Assembly: GCA_001600175.1 (NCBI GenBank)
Contig: BCJC01000002.1
Coordinates: 2,577,111 to 2,641,110, forward strand
Reading direction: 5' to 3'
Length of the DNA: 64,000 bases
From: Erythrobasidium yunnanense
Lineage: Eukaryota; Basidiomycota; Cystobasidiomycetes; Erythrobasidiales; Erythrobasidiaceae
Part shown: positions 1 through 11,263 of the stretch, one piece after another
Layout: each line of letters opens with the position of its first letter
Numbering within the stretch: the stretch's first letter is position 1
Made by a program: the position numbers and the translations under genes
The notes under the pieces: generated by a model
Seen by the model: only the letters and a program-made list of their open reading frames with translations
The model's database searches: none
What the model was told of the DNA's origin: nothing

Positions 1-751
1 CAGAAAGGAAGTCTTCTATACCTCCAGTCATCCATCTGCCCTTCGACTGTAGATTCTGTCGGTCCAAGTTCTCTCAAAAGACCGCATCGAGGCCTCTTGA
101 CCTCTCTCGTAATTCCGGACTTCGAAGACGGGATGTATAGTCATCAGTGAAGCACCAACGTATACGGAAGCTACAACACAAAGAACAATCTTTGTCGATT
201 GCTGGGCCTCCGCAAAGCAGTTCAGACCTCGTTATAGCTTTACAAGAGCGTGGTAGATGAAGATACGGAGGGAGGCATTCAGAGCAATCAAGTATATCGT
301 AACACAGCAGTGACTCCTGAGCAGTACAGTCTCCAAGTTGCCGTACCGCAAGGCTTTCTTCCTGTCCTTCCTGGAGCTTCCCTGTCGACAAGAATAGGTT
401 TCGCTTCCTGGCCTGGCAGAGCAGCCTGAAGCAAAGCATCAGTGGAAGAGGTTGGATTGCCTTCGGCGATAAGGCTGGAGAAGCAGTACTATCTCCTTGA
501 ATTAAACGCGAGACAGGCGGAGTCAGGCAGTTCCGCTACCATCATCAGCCAAACAAGCCGTTACAACACAGCATCTGCGCAGTCGAGAGAGCGGTCAGGG
601 CTATATAGCCGTTACAGGATTTTTCGAAGGGAGGCAGAAGCCCATCTTCTCTCATCCTCACCCTTCAGCTGGAGATCCTTTCATCAAGATCATCGAAGAC
701 TCCGATCGACATATTGCAGAACCAAGACGACGCGAGGGAGCTCATCCATCG
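1..751. other. Upstream region without a supported gene
   Basis: I find no conserved protein in either strand here. It is probably the 5' flank of the Cys-rich gene starting at 752. A TATA-like ctatatag lies at 601-608, about 145 bp before that ATG. An open frame runs through 442-918 but overlaps the real start in another frame and has no recognisable features. Confidence 0.5.
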
Positions 752-3700
752 ATGAGCGAAGGCTTCTGGGTACCGCCGAATACTCAGTACAATCACAATA
801 CAGCCCTTCCCGAATGGGTACATCAACAGCGCCCGGAAGCGAACGATGCTTTGCAAAGCCAACCAGCGAGCGTCAGCTCGAGCGATACAACTCAGTTGAA
901 CAGTCCTCGGAGCTATAGCAACAGCCCACATATCGGTCATCCGTCTTATCCCGTACCATCAGTCATTCAGCAACCTGTCCTTCCATCTTCGGCCGTGCAA
1001 CCTTCGTCGCAGCCATCTTTCAATGGTTTACAGACAGCCTATCTCCCATCGCATCAACCCTCTCCTTCTCAATTCTTCGATGTCGCCAACCCCAGCCATC
1101 GCAGAGTGGGCTCCGTGCCAAACGCCAGCCCTGTCATTACCAACTCAGCAGGTCCACCTTACCTCTTTCAGCAGGCAACGCGCGAGTCTTTACCCCCGGC
1201 TAACCCGGGAATTCTCTCTTCACAACCATGGCCACCGCTCAACGAACAGCACGTTCCAGTAGCGCACGTCCAGCAAACAATACCTTCATCAATAGCAAGC
1301 TACGATGGAGGCTTTTTGCTTCAGCCAAGTCAATCAAGGCGGCGTCTGCCTGTACAAGGATATCCAGCCCACGCCCTCTCACAGCAGACATTGTACGATT
1401 CGCAGCATGGTCAACTCGCGGGACAGGTGACCTCCTATCCTCATGCGATCAGCAACCAACAACACGCTTCTTCCTCGAGTTGGCAACCTCTTCCGCAGGT
1501 TCGCCCGACATATCACCATGCACAACCGTCGATGGAGGAAAACGGCCAGCAGAACCCTCAGCCAATACTCTATGCAATACAAGCAGATAATTACCCACAC
1601 ATCGAGAGCGCTGGCCAGACTGTGCCTTTATACCCTCCATCGCACCTACAGCCTCCAGCCTCACACGATTTCGCCTCACGGAGCCAGACACATCTTCCCC
1701 CAGACACCATCTATCCGCCTTCTCTCGTTTCTACAAGCACGCCCGACACTTATGCAGAGGCTAGCGGTGCAACAGCTCTGTCATACCCTTCCGCTTCAAT
1801 ATCGCCTGTCGCAATTGCGATGTCGCACCTTTCGACAGACATCCCCCTACCATATCGTTATCATCAAGCCGAAGCGCAACCGGCAGTCTTCCACCCTTTA
1901 GGCGAAGATGATTCCCACATCCATTCGTCGACGACTTCACCCTATTCTGAAGCGCCTTCGATCGGCAACTACATACAGATGTCATACACTCCCAGTACAG
2001 GACAGCACTCCCCTGCAGTTGGACAGCTTCCTCAGTATCCGGCCAATGGCTATATCGCAGACTATCAGGTTGCGCCATATGAGCACGATGCCCGTCCTGC
2101 TTCGCAATTTCAGTCGACATCAGCTTCTGCCTCTGCGCTTCCGATGTCGGGACAGACGCCTTCAGAGAGTCTCAAAACGTCGCCAAAAGCAAGTAGTAAG
2201 GCGAAACGCCAAACTCGTCAATACGAAGGCACTTGCAACAACTGCCAAAAGCACTTTGCGACCGTCACATTGCGGGGCTTGGATGCCGACTTCGCTCATC
2301 CCTATCTACTCCAGTACTATTGCTTGACTTGCGCTCCGGAGATTTTGGCAATCAGCCTCCCGTCGGACACTGCAGCGTCTAAGGCCGATGGAAAGCAAAA
2401 AGGCAAGATCAACAAAAAGCGAATACGGCCAACAGATCCTTCAGCACCGGCCCTCTGTAAGTGCCGTCTGCCGTACCTATAGTGATTCAGCTAAGCCTGG
2501 CGATTTCAGGCGATGTCTGCCAGAAGCCACCCGCCTACGGTGGCCCTGTTCCGCTTGATCCGGAGGCAGAGTTGACTTTCCACACCGAGGTTGTATGTAA
2601 TCGATGCGCCTCTCGATATACAAGATGTTCAGATTGTGGAGGTAAGCCTGATACGCCTCTCCTGCCGTCATCGTGCTCACGCGTTGCTTTACTTTTCAGG
2701 CGGTGGAGGAGCTCGGTGAGTCTGTGCAACGTAGATGGCGAGCCCAGCTAAACGATTCCATCGTCTTCCCACAATGGTAGCGCTGGGTGAGACAGTCTGA
2801 TTGAAAGCTACTCTCGGACGCATACTGATTACTCGCCATGTTCTGCAGAGTCGGCAAATGGAGATGCAAGGAACTGTTCGAAAGTGGTCGCAAAACATGT
2901 AGCCTCAATCACTCGCGGCAGTCCAGCGTCTCGTCTATGCAGTATAGCATTATGCGGATCAAGGACATACCAAGCGAAGAGAGTAAGTCCGGTTCCAGTT
3001 CCCTCTTACTACATATTCAAACAGCTCTTACGACAGTGCCTGAGCTTTTGGACAGTTGTCGACGAGTGTTTCAGCTGGCGTTACTCGGCACGCTCGCTGT
3101 GCCAGAAGTCCTGGAACGGGGCACAGCCTTAGCAAGCACGTTCGCCGATGTCCAAGACAAAGTTGAAGCCGGCTGGGTAGAAGCTACCAGAGTCTTTCAG
3201 GACAATATAGAACAGACAGAAGGCATACGCCGATACCTTGGGGTGAGATGGTCCGCTCCCAAACCACGGAAATCCAACACGGCTTCGGCACGCAAAGCCT
3301 CCAAGGACAAAGCAGCACAGCTGCCGTCGCCTGATGTTCCTCGGGATCCCAATACGCCAGATCATATGATCATTCCAGGCATGAATGTAGCAGGATTCGT
3401 AAGTTGTGAGTGGGCGATGACGCAGGGCACCCTCTTGTGAGTACTGCTGGTGCATGTTTCGCTGAATATGCTAAAAAGTTGTCTGTACAGCATCTCTATT
3501 TCCGTTCCATACAGCACCGGGGAACAATACGAAGGCGCTGCTCATCTAATTAACATGCTAGAAAACCGAGCTCATCGAGAACGGGATGACCTGCTTGCCA
3601 ATCTTGATGCGGCGGGAAGGAGCTCAGAAGCGACTTCTATACCTCCTATCCAGCATTCTTTCACGATGATCTTCTTTACACGTGATTCGAAGGTAAGCTA

Positions 3701-3996
3701 TGTTCTGTAGGACGGCTGGCAGCGTGTCTGATAACTTTGCTTTCTAGTACCTGGCGTTTCTGGAGAGCAAGCGCCAGCTTCTGCCTCTGGATCGCTACCT
3801 CGAGAAATATCCCGAAACAGATCCTAAGATCTTTCCTCCCTATCGGCCAGTCTTTTTGAGCGATGAACGGAAAAAGGACTTGTCGTGTCTCGTTCGGCAT
3901 CTCCACCCTTCAACAGGCGATGTGAAGGGCAAATCCGCCAAAGCAACGTCAAGAAGTGTACAACAGCGAAAGAATAAGCAAAATCATGCAAGCTAG
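752..3996 (+). CDS. Cys-rich fungal protein of unknown function (951 aa, 8 exons)
   Basis: I assembled exons 752-2456, 2510-2641, 2700-2715, 2781-2786, 2849-2982, 3025-3436, 3491-3692 and 3748-3996, which give one 951-codon frame. Residues 1-460 are low complexity, rich in Ser, Pro, Gln and Tyr. From about 490 comes a cluster of Cys pairs (CNNC, CLTC, CDVC, CNRC, CSDCGG) that looks like a structural zinc-binding region. It is followed by GKWRCKELF and a TCSLNH motif, which I recall from a conserved but uncharacterised family of fungal proteins. The C-terminal third is helical and ends in basic residues. The 6-nt exon (CGCTGG) is optional, because skipping it keeps the frame. A nuclear regulatory role is a guess. 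The family resemblance is from memory; the exon chain is well supported by consistent phases. Confidence 0.75.
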
Positions 3997-4057
3997 TGCA
4001 CATCAAACACACTAATAAGTAGTTCTTCTGTATCTTATCGTTCGTCAAGACAGACAA

Positions 4058-4123
4058 AGGCAGGCAGGAGACAGGCAGCAGTACAGTTGCAGGCAGGCAG
4101 GAGACAGGCAGCAGTACAGTTGC
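4058..4123. repeat. Perfect 33-bp tandem duplication
   Basis: The unit aggcaggcaggagacaggca plus 13 further bases occurs at 4058-4090 and again, identical, at 4091-4123. It sits between the stop of the Cys-rich gene and the start of the Med20-like gene, so it is in a 3' UTR or short spacer. Identity of the copies suggests a recent slippage event. Confidence 0.95.
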
Positions 4124-4198
4124 AGTAACGCTGAAAGATCGCAGAACTGGCATTTTGTGTTCCTACCACTTCGAAGCAATGCCATCTTTTGCTGCAAT

Positions 4199-5158
4199 AT
4201 GACCATCGTTGCACCGGACTGCTATAGCACAGCGGTCTACAGCTATACTCCATCTGTCGCGAATAATGGAGATCCCCAAGCAGTGCAGAATGCCTTAGGA
4301 GCCGTCGTTCAGCGGATCCGGCAAGAAACAGAACGTCGAGGTCGAGAAGCAGTCCGTTACACTGCAGCTACATGAGACAGACTCTAAGTATTGGCCGCGA
4401 ACCTCCAGGACCTCCAACCCTCCTCGTCAAGATGGTTCGTTCAGATCAGGATGCTTCGTCTGGCTGTGCCCGGCGCTGGGGGCTCGACGACACGCTCTAT
4501 GTACATGCTCCGCAATCCTACTCTTCCAGACACCGTGACACTGGTTATCGAAGATCCTGCCCGTTCTGCAGTCAACATATCGACTGTCGCGGCTGCACCT
4601 TTCGACTACTTCCTGCAGACGAGCTTGCTGCAAGTAGCCAACAAGGCAGATCAACAACAAGGAGCAGGCTCGAATGCCCAACAGGAGCGGGCAGCTCAGC
4701 AGAACCAGGCCGCACAAGCTGGTAGATGGATCCCTCGGCCTAGCTATGTACAGATCGAAGGCATCACGGTGCATGACGCTAGTACAGACTTTCGGATAAG
4801 TGTGGGTATGCTCAATGCACGAGGAGGCGCGTCTGGCGCGAGCTCGTCGACTTCGAGCAACCTGATCGTTCAGGCAAGTCTTCACAAGTTTGCCCTACAT
4901 GCCAGCTAATTTGGGCTACAGGTCGAATACCTACCGACCACTACTCTACCATCAACATCTAGTCACATCCTACAGCAGTACCTGTCGCAATTGCTGCCCG
5001 AACACGGCTCTCTGTCGGATCTGTCAATGAACACGAGCCAGCTAGACTGGCGCGGCATTCTGGGTGTAGGACCAGACGAGCAGAATCTTCCAGAGTGGAG
5101 TATGCGCAACACGAGCTGGTGTATGATCAAGATGTGCAAGGAGGCCAACCTGATATAA
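4199..5158 (+). CDS. MED20: Mediator subunit Med20-like protein
   Basis: The start at 4199 gives a short N-terminal helix region. After an intron come a tract containing SRWFVQIRML, a stretch like the TRFP fold (SMYMLRNP, then about 150 aa), and SNLIVQVEYLP joined across an intron. Med20/TRFP proteins have the same order, ending in a VEYLP-like strand and a helix. The intron at 4874-4921 is GC-AG (CAG|gcaagt...ctacag). The first intron is less certain: an in-frame TGA at 4373 and TAA at 4385 require it, and 4352-4408 (57 nt) is my best choice, with 4341-4388 an alternative. With 4352-4408 the product is 284 aa. Med20 works in the Mediator head module in the nucleus. Assignment rests on motif order only, so a divergent unrelated protein remains possible. 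Confidence 0.55.
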
Positions 5159-5197
5159 GTCGAGAAAACTGTTGTTGTACTTAGCTTGACATGCGCG

Positions 5198-5773
5198 ATG
5201 GCCGATGATGGGAACTGCTCTGAGAAGCCCGAAGCAATCCGCATCTATATCTCCAATCCATCGCTGCTCCTGATTCCTGCTTGCGCTGCTTCTTTTGGCT
5301 TCGTATCTGGACTTCTTACAGCTGGCCAGCGGGCGTCGCTCCAGTTTTTGGCAGAGAATGCACATCGCCAGCCTACCACTCTACAAGGATGGTACTTTTA
5401 CAACAAGACGAAGAACTACCGCGTGGCTCTGGCCAGCGTCAAAGGAGCTCTAGCGACCGCTGGCAGAATGGGCGGATGGACAGGCGCTTTCGTTGGCTTG
5501 CAAGAAGGCTTTAAGCGCATTACTGGATGGCAAGAAGCTCAGAGTGGTGCTGCTAGCGGCACGGTCTTAGCCTTAGCCGCAACAACGATATGTAGGTCGC
5601 GAATCCTCTACTTGGAAGTTCCATCTGACTTTCTTTGATAAGACCGTTTGCCTAGGAGGGCTCTACCTAGATATTTATTCCTCGGATTATCGTTGGGCGC
5701 GCTGGCTGGAGGGTTGCAAGACATCCGCGACTGGGCCAAGCAGAAAAAGCAGGAAGCATTGCTGTCCGGCTAG
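5198..5773 (+). CDS. Small Tim17/22-like membrane protein (171 aa)
   Basis: Exons 5198-5595 and 5656-5773 give 171 codons. It starts only 39 bp after the Med20-like stop, on the same strand. The protein has an N-terminal hydrophobic segment, the phrase ENAHRQPTTLQGWYFYNKTK, and glycine-rich hydrophobic stretches (AGRMGGWTGAFVGLQEG, LGLSLGALAGGLQDI). These resemble the Gly-rich helices of Tim17/Tim22/Tim23-type mitochondrial membrane proteins, and I recall similar uncharacterised fungal proteins. The intron donor chosen (AG|gtcgcg) is weak; the better-looking gtaggt one base pair upstream does not keep the frame. Mitochondrial location is inferred, not seen. Confidence 0.6.
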
Positions 5774-6067
5774 GTGCCTGTTATGCACGATACGCAATTT
5801 CAACGAGGCTCCATGCATCGCATCCCATAGATAGCCGAGTCACGAATCCTGCCGGCTGGCCGTGAACCGGGCCAGCTCAAGCAGGCTCGCACTTCGAGAT
5901 GTGCAGTCACCGCTACTTCTCGATCTCGATGAACAGCGCTACGATGTGGATGCATGATTGCTCTGGTCTAGATACACTATGAGACAGGAGAATCTAGGGA
6001 AGAGTAAATTAGGCTAGGAACAGGAAGGATGCTATGGATAACGCGTACAAGCTATCTATTGCTACAG

Positions 6068-9000
6068 CTATATATCTACAAGCCTAGGGCTGGCAACACG
6101 GCGCCGACGGTAGTAGAGCATTATATCACCGCTCTTTCCGTATGAATATTTGGCACAAGCAGCGAGCGTGATGTTAAGCGGTACAATCTGTTCGTTACAG
6201 AGTATTTCGACCTCGTCTTCAGGTAGAAGAGTAGGTTTGGGTATATGTTCGTTGCTATTTGGAGACAGCGGGGTGGAGAAGGATGTATTGGAAGATAAAG
6301 AGGTTCGGGTAGTAGATCGTGCCAGAGCAGCTTGGCCGCTCGCAGGCGCCGCTTGACTGGACGCTTGCTGTGCGTCCAGCTTGTTGTGATAGGCTTCACG
6401 CTGCTTCCAGGAGTCCAGCTGCAGCTTCTCAGCAATGTAATGGCAAGCCTTGCGCATTCGCAGCATGCGAGTGGCAGATAAGCGGGCATTCCTGCGTGAT
6501 AATTCGATCAGAATACAGATACATCTCTGCGAACAATTCGGACATACCCGCTTGGAAGCTCTGGAAGGCCAGCTTTTTCGGCTCCACCCCAAGGCTCCAT
6601 GATGAAAGCGATCTTAGGCTGGTCCTTCTGCGGAATGACATTGTGCAGCGTAAATTCTAGCAGCCAAGCAGGCATGATCAATTCGAGAGTCGCAGCATCC
6701 TGTCCCGTGGTCTGGACGAGACCTCTGTATACAGTTGCCCACGCGCCGGCATCGTGTGATTCCTCGCCTATCATAATAGGCACATTGAATAGGAAAGGTA
6801 TACTTGGGATCTCGCTCGTCGGAGCAGGCTGTAAGGGATGTGTGAAGATAGCTCGGAGCAGTTGTTGCTGTGCCTTTTCGGCCGGAGAGAGGTGCGCCTC
6901 GGCATCCTCCTCTGCTGTTGGTGTCAGAGCTTTCTCTTCCTCTTGCACGGGCGCGGCTTCTGCAAAAGATTCCTTGCGCGATTCTCGCCTTGCAAAGCTC
7001 TTGAATCTGCTCATTTTGGAGGCGCGAGGCGCTGAATTGCCAGGAAGAGCAGCTGCATTTGCAGAAGGCGTAGGAGGTATAGTGGAGAAAGGTTTCGGTG
7101 TAGCAGCACCAGACGCACCCGCTTCTGACGAGCTCGACTTTGGCCGATTGAAGCTGAAATAATCGCCTTCTCTTTGGATTGCACTCATTGGTGTGCTTGG
7201 GACAGAGCCTGCTCCTTGAGGAGATTGTGGTATCGTAGGGAGGTTGCTTTGAGTGGTGGAGGTAGAAGCTAAGGAGGATGAGAACAGACGCGGTGAAGCC
7301 ATCTGAGCGGCTAGATCCGAAACGTCAGGCAAGACAGCGGGTGTCATTGCGGGTGTCGCCAAAGCGATAGAGAAGACTGCGGGCGTCTGACCGAACGAAG
7401 ATGATGGTGGTCCAGCAGCATCGGGTATCGAGATGTGCGACGGTCTTCTTTGAGTGATAAGGCCATTGCCAGTGGATGACGAAGATGACGATGCATTAGG
7501 TCGCATCTGAAGAGCTGCACCCGATGCAGATATCGAAGAATGCGTTGAGCTTGAGATGCTTGATGTCCTGCCTCTCGCCTGGTTCTTCAGTTCTGCTGCT
7601 ATGAATCCCTCGAAGAGATTCCTTATCACCCATTTCCCAATATTCAACCTCTGATCTACCCTGTATTCCGGCTTAGGAGGCACGCCAGCTTCATCGATGT
7701 AGACTTCGGCATCGAATGCTCTGTTCTGTTCCAAGTGCACGGTCAGCAGTCCTGTCTTGGTCTCTACAGAGCACCAAGAAGCGACAACTGCTTCTCCTTC
7801 TATCGTCATTCTTACGAAATTGAGGAGGTCGTCCGAATCTAGTGAGTTGTCGTCGTCATCTTCGTAATTTGAGTTGTTCTTGTCGTTGTTGCCATTGGTA
7901 TACATGGAAGATTTATATGCGTGTCGAAGATCAGATTTTAGGAACCTTCCTATACACCCTCCGAGAACGATGTCCCAGACAGCTACGTCTCCATACGTAT
8001 CGAGCGTAATGACCGTCCTCTTGTCATTCAGCATCTCGGAACGTACGAGTCCATGTCTTCCTCTAATAACGTCATCTGGTCCGTCTCTCAGCGGTACTCC
8101 ATCAGGAGCCGTTTCGCGATCCTCGTAGTCCTGCTTGGCGAGGATGAATGCTGCGCTGGGCTTCTGCTCCATAGGCGTAGCGACATTATAGTCATCGCCC
8201 TCTTCTTCCAGTATCGAGGAAGGCCGTTGATAGCCTAGATATGACGCACTCGGTAACGGGCTATTAGTACGCCCCGAAGCAGTATTACCAACTAGAGCTA
8301 GCGGCCCACGCGGTGCTGAAAGATTAGAAGTAGGTGGAGTGACAGTCGATGGCTGTCCGCCAAATGGCGATGAGGAAGTGAACGGTCTGCTCGGGATACG
8401 GTGTAGAGACAGGAGAGAAGCAGAATAACCATGTCCTGCAGCTGAGGAGTCTCCGCGAATATTGTATGGGATGCTCGTACCAACGTAGGGATCGTCTGGC
8501 GTACATAGTGGGACGAGACTTTCGAGAGGTATGCCATTAAGCTTTGGCGAAGATGAGGAAGATTCGAGCAGGGGAGATGCTACGGGATTATTGAATGGAT
8601 CTTCGTAGCTTCCGACAGGTGATGAAAGTATGGGCGGCAGAGTCGCACCGGGAGAAGAGGAATACGGAGCGTTTGTGTACTGGTGCTGAGCAAGACCAGA
8701 CGTATTTGTTCTTGTTCGAAGGGAAGACGGACGATGTGTCAAGATAGGAGATGAGTGCGCTGGGGAAGACCGCTGGTTCGGTGCGGGATGGGTAGCGAAA
8801 GCTACGGAATGCGAGAGGGAGGATTTCTCGGCTGAAGCTGTACGTTGTAGGGGTGGTCCTCCGCTGTATGCAGCTGAATTATACCCCAAAGAAGGCGAAC
8901 CAGATAAGAGACCTTGGTTCTCCCTTGTTGGATCTCGTTGCTGCTGCTGTTGTAATGCGAAGGAGGAAGCTAGACTAGCTGTATTCTGATCTGCCAGTGA

Positions 9001-10937
9001 GTTTCTTCTAGGCGTAGCAGTTGTGCTCTTGATCATTCTCTTCGACTTGTTCGGTATGTCCTTCCATCTGTAGATGCTCGACAGTCCACTCGCCGTCCAT
9101 ACGAATCCATCATCTATAGCTGCGATCCTCGTTATTCCCTCATTCAGGTTCCTACTACTATATCCATTACTCGATGCATCCAGATCTCGATTCCTGCCTA
9201 GTATGACGCATTCGCCCTCTGTAGCTATATCGCCGGCATCTTGGAAGTCTACTTTGCATAACATGCCTGCTCGATCGCCTGAGTAGAAGACTTCGAGATG
9301 CTCGTGATTCGAGTATAAAGACCAAATGGAGTCGGAGTGATATGTGAAGGTATGGAGACACCGCTGCATAGCCACAGACCATAGTTTGACAGTCGCGTCG
9401 CTTGATCCCGATAAGACGTGTTTACCATCTTTGCTGATAATGAGTGAGCGGACATTGTCTGCGTGTCCTACGAGTCTTGCTGCCGTAGATGATAGACTGC
9501 CATCTCCTGACCCGGTATTCGGAGAGCGCGGATCATACATCTTGATGACTTTATCTGGAGTTCCACAAGCCAATAAGGAGCCCCTTGCATTCGTAGCGAG
9601 CGCATAGATGGATGCTTCTACGGCTATATCGACTATCGGTTGATTCTGCTCACGAGACTCCATCACGTCCCACACTTTGATCTTCTTGTCCAAACCGCCA
9701 CTTGCAACCCACCCTTGCTCACGACAGAATGCAAGCGTCTTCACATAGTCATTATGGCTGCCCAGCGCAGCGGGTAAGAGGGAGCGATGCGGATCATGAG
9801 GATTCCACGCGCGTATCATCCGGTCGGAAGAAGCGGAGATGACGGTCTGGTTCAAGTTGCATAAGACAAGATCATTGATCCAGTCTGTATGCCCACGGTG
9901 CGCTTGCCGGAAGGTCGATTTGGGCGGGATCTGTAACTGACATCAGCGAGTGCCATGTGGGGACTCTCGTCAGAACCCACCTTATCGTCCAGCGCATCTG
10001 TATCCAGTCGCCATCGATCTTCGTACGGTAATGCAGTCTCGCTGTTCTTGCCATTCGCTGAAGCAGTCGCCGCTGGTTTGCCCACGTCCAAATGCAGTCC
10101 ATTGCTCGTCTTGCGTGACTGCTGCTGCTGCTGCTGGGGCTTGTAGAGGTGTTGGCTGTGCCGATGATGATTGCGGTTACTACTCTGGCGCGCCTGACTT
10201 GTCTCTTCATCGCTGCTGCTGCTTGCGTCGTCCTCGCGTGATGCTTCGTTACTCTCATTATCTTCTGCATCACTGCGCAGTATTCCATCTGCTTCGCCAT
10301 CCTCTTCATCCTCATCGCTATCGTATGGATCTTGGGACCACCTCGGCCTGTACTTCTTGCCGCCAGTTTCTCCTCCTCCCACTCGGTTGCTGCTTCCATC
10401 ATTCGTATAGTACTGAGGATGCTGTCTCTTGCGAAAGGGTAAGCCCAGTTCCCAAGCTGCGACGAGACCGTCTCTTCCGCCCGAGTATAGTATTCCGGCA
10501 GGTCTCTTCAAGCTGCTCTTGCTGGGTGATGCAGATGATGATTCTAGGATTGTAGATGTGTCTATTGCCAATGCTGTTACTCCGAGTGTATGCTGGGGAT
10601 GCCTCTGCGGAGGTTGCTGGTGGTGCTGCGAGCTATGATGATGCCTATTGCTCGTGCTACCGGGACGGGAGAAAGACGAGGATGTAGAGCTTGCTGTTGA
10701 CGAGGACAATCTCGGTGATGATACACTGTCAACATCTTGCTGCAAGATGATCCATGGATTTGGATTTCCCCGGCGTTCTTTTGCGGTACTCGCATTGCGT
10801 ACGGGGAGGGCCAAGTAGGGTGGAGGCTGCGATTCAGGCGGTGGAGGGACGAGGTAGCTGAGCCGGCGTCGAGGTGCGACGTAGCTGGCGCTGGCACTCT
10901 GACCGTTTCCTTGCCCATTTCCCGCAGCATTGGCCAT
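6068..10937 (-). CDS. WDR48/UAF1-type WD40 protein, expanded (1587 aa)
   Basis: Exons 10937-9981, 9930-6548 and 6491-6068 (complement) give 1587 aa with phases that close exactly. An N-terminal WD40 propeller spans roughly residues 110-590 (GHTDWINDLVL, SGSSDATVKLW, SGDRAGMLC). It is interrupted by a long acidic, Ser- and Gln-rich insert (about residues 190-300, including a polyglutamine run). Disordered Ser/Pro-rich segments follow. The C-terminal part carries the WDR48-specific region with MLRMRKACHYIAEKL and a ubiquitin-like end (VEILCNEQIVPLNITL). WDR48/UAF1 activates deubiquitinases of the USP1/USP12/USP46 group; fungal homologues (for example fission yeast Bun107) do the same. Human WDR48 is about 680 aa, so this copy is more than twice as long, mainly through low-complexity inserts. 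Function by homology is quite secure. Confidence 0.9.
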
Positions 10938-11263
10938 GATGGACGGGCAAGAAGCAACCAGTCAAGCCGAGCTTCAAGCTTTCACCTCAAACAATTCAAG
11001 GAAAGTGTTATGCAGAGTTTACATCAATGTATATACTGCTGTCAAACAAGCCTTGAAAAGCATTGAATCCATACAAGACCCTACCTTAAGAGCATGCATG
11101 CACGAGATCTGAATAGGGCTGAGATGAACGAGATGTCAGCGAAGTAGATCAGAGTAGATAGGAAGTTGATGCATCAACCATGGTTGTTGTTTCATACTGA
11201 AAAGCATCCAAAGATTCTTCGATTTCTTGCGCGCGCCCTGCCCTGACCTCTTGACGTATCTTG
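10938..11263. promoter_or_regulatory. Shared promoter region, WDR48-like / glucoamylase
   Basis: These 326 bp separate the divergent start codons of the WDR48-like gene (-) and the glucoamylase (+). No gene or clear motif is visible. It must hold both promoters. Confidence 0.6.

Noticed and set aside
442-918. A 158-codon frame before and over the start of the Cys-rich gene
   Set aside because: No conserved motif, and it overlaps the better-supported ATG at 752 in another frame.
6599-7162. A 187-codon open frame on the plus strand
   Set aside because: It lies antisense to the disordered part of the WDR48-like gene, whose Ser/Ala-rich codons naturally leave the opposite strand open.
9950-10555. 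A 201-codon plus-strand frame rich in Cys and Ser
   Set aside because: It is the antisense of the acidic/polyglutamine insert of the WDR48-like gene and has no ATG context or motif.
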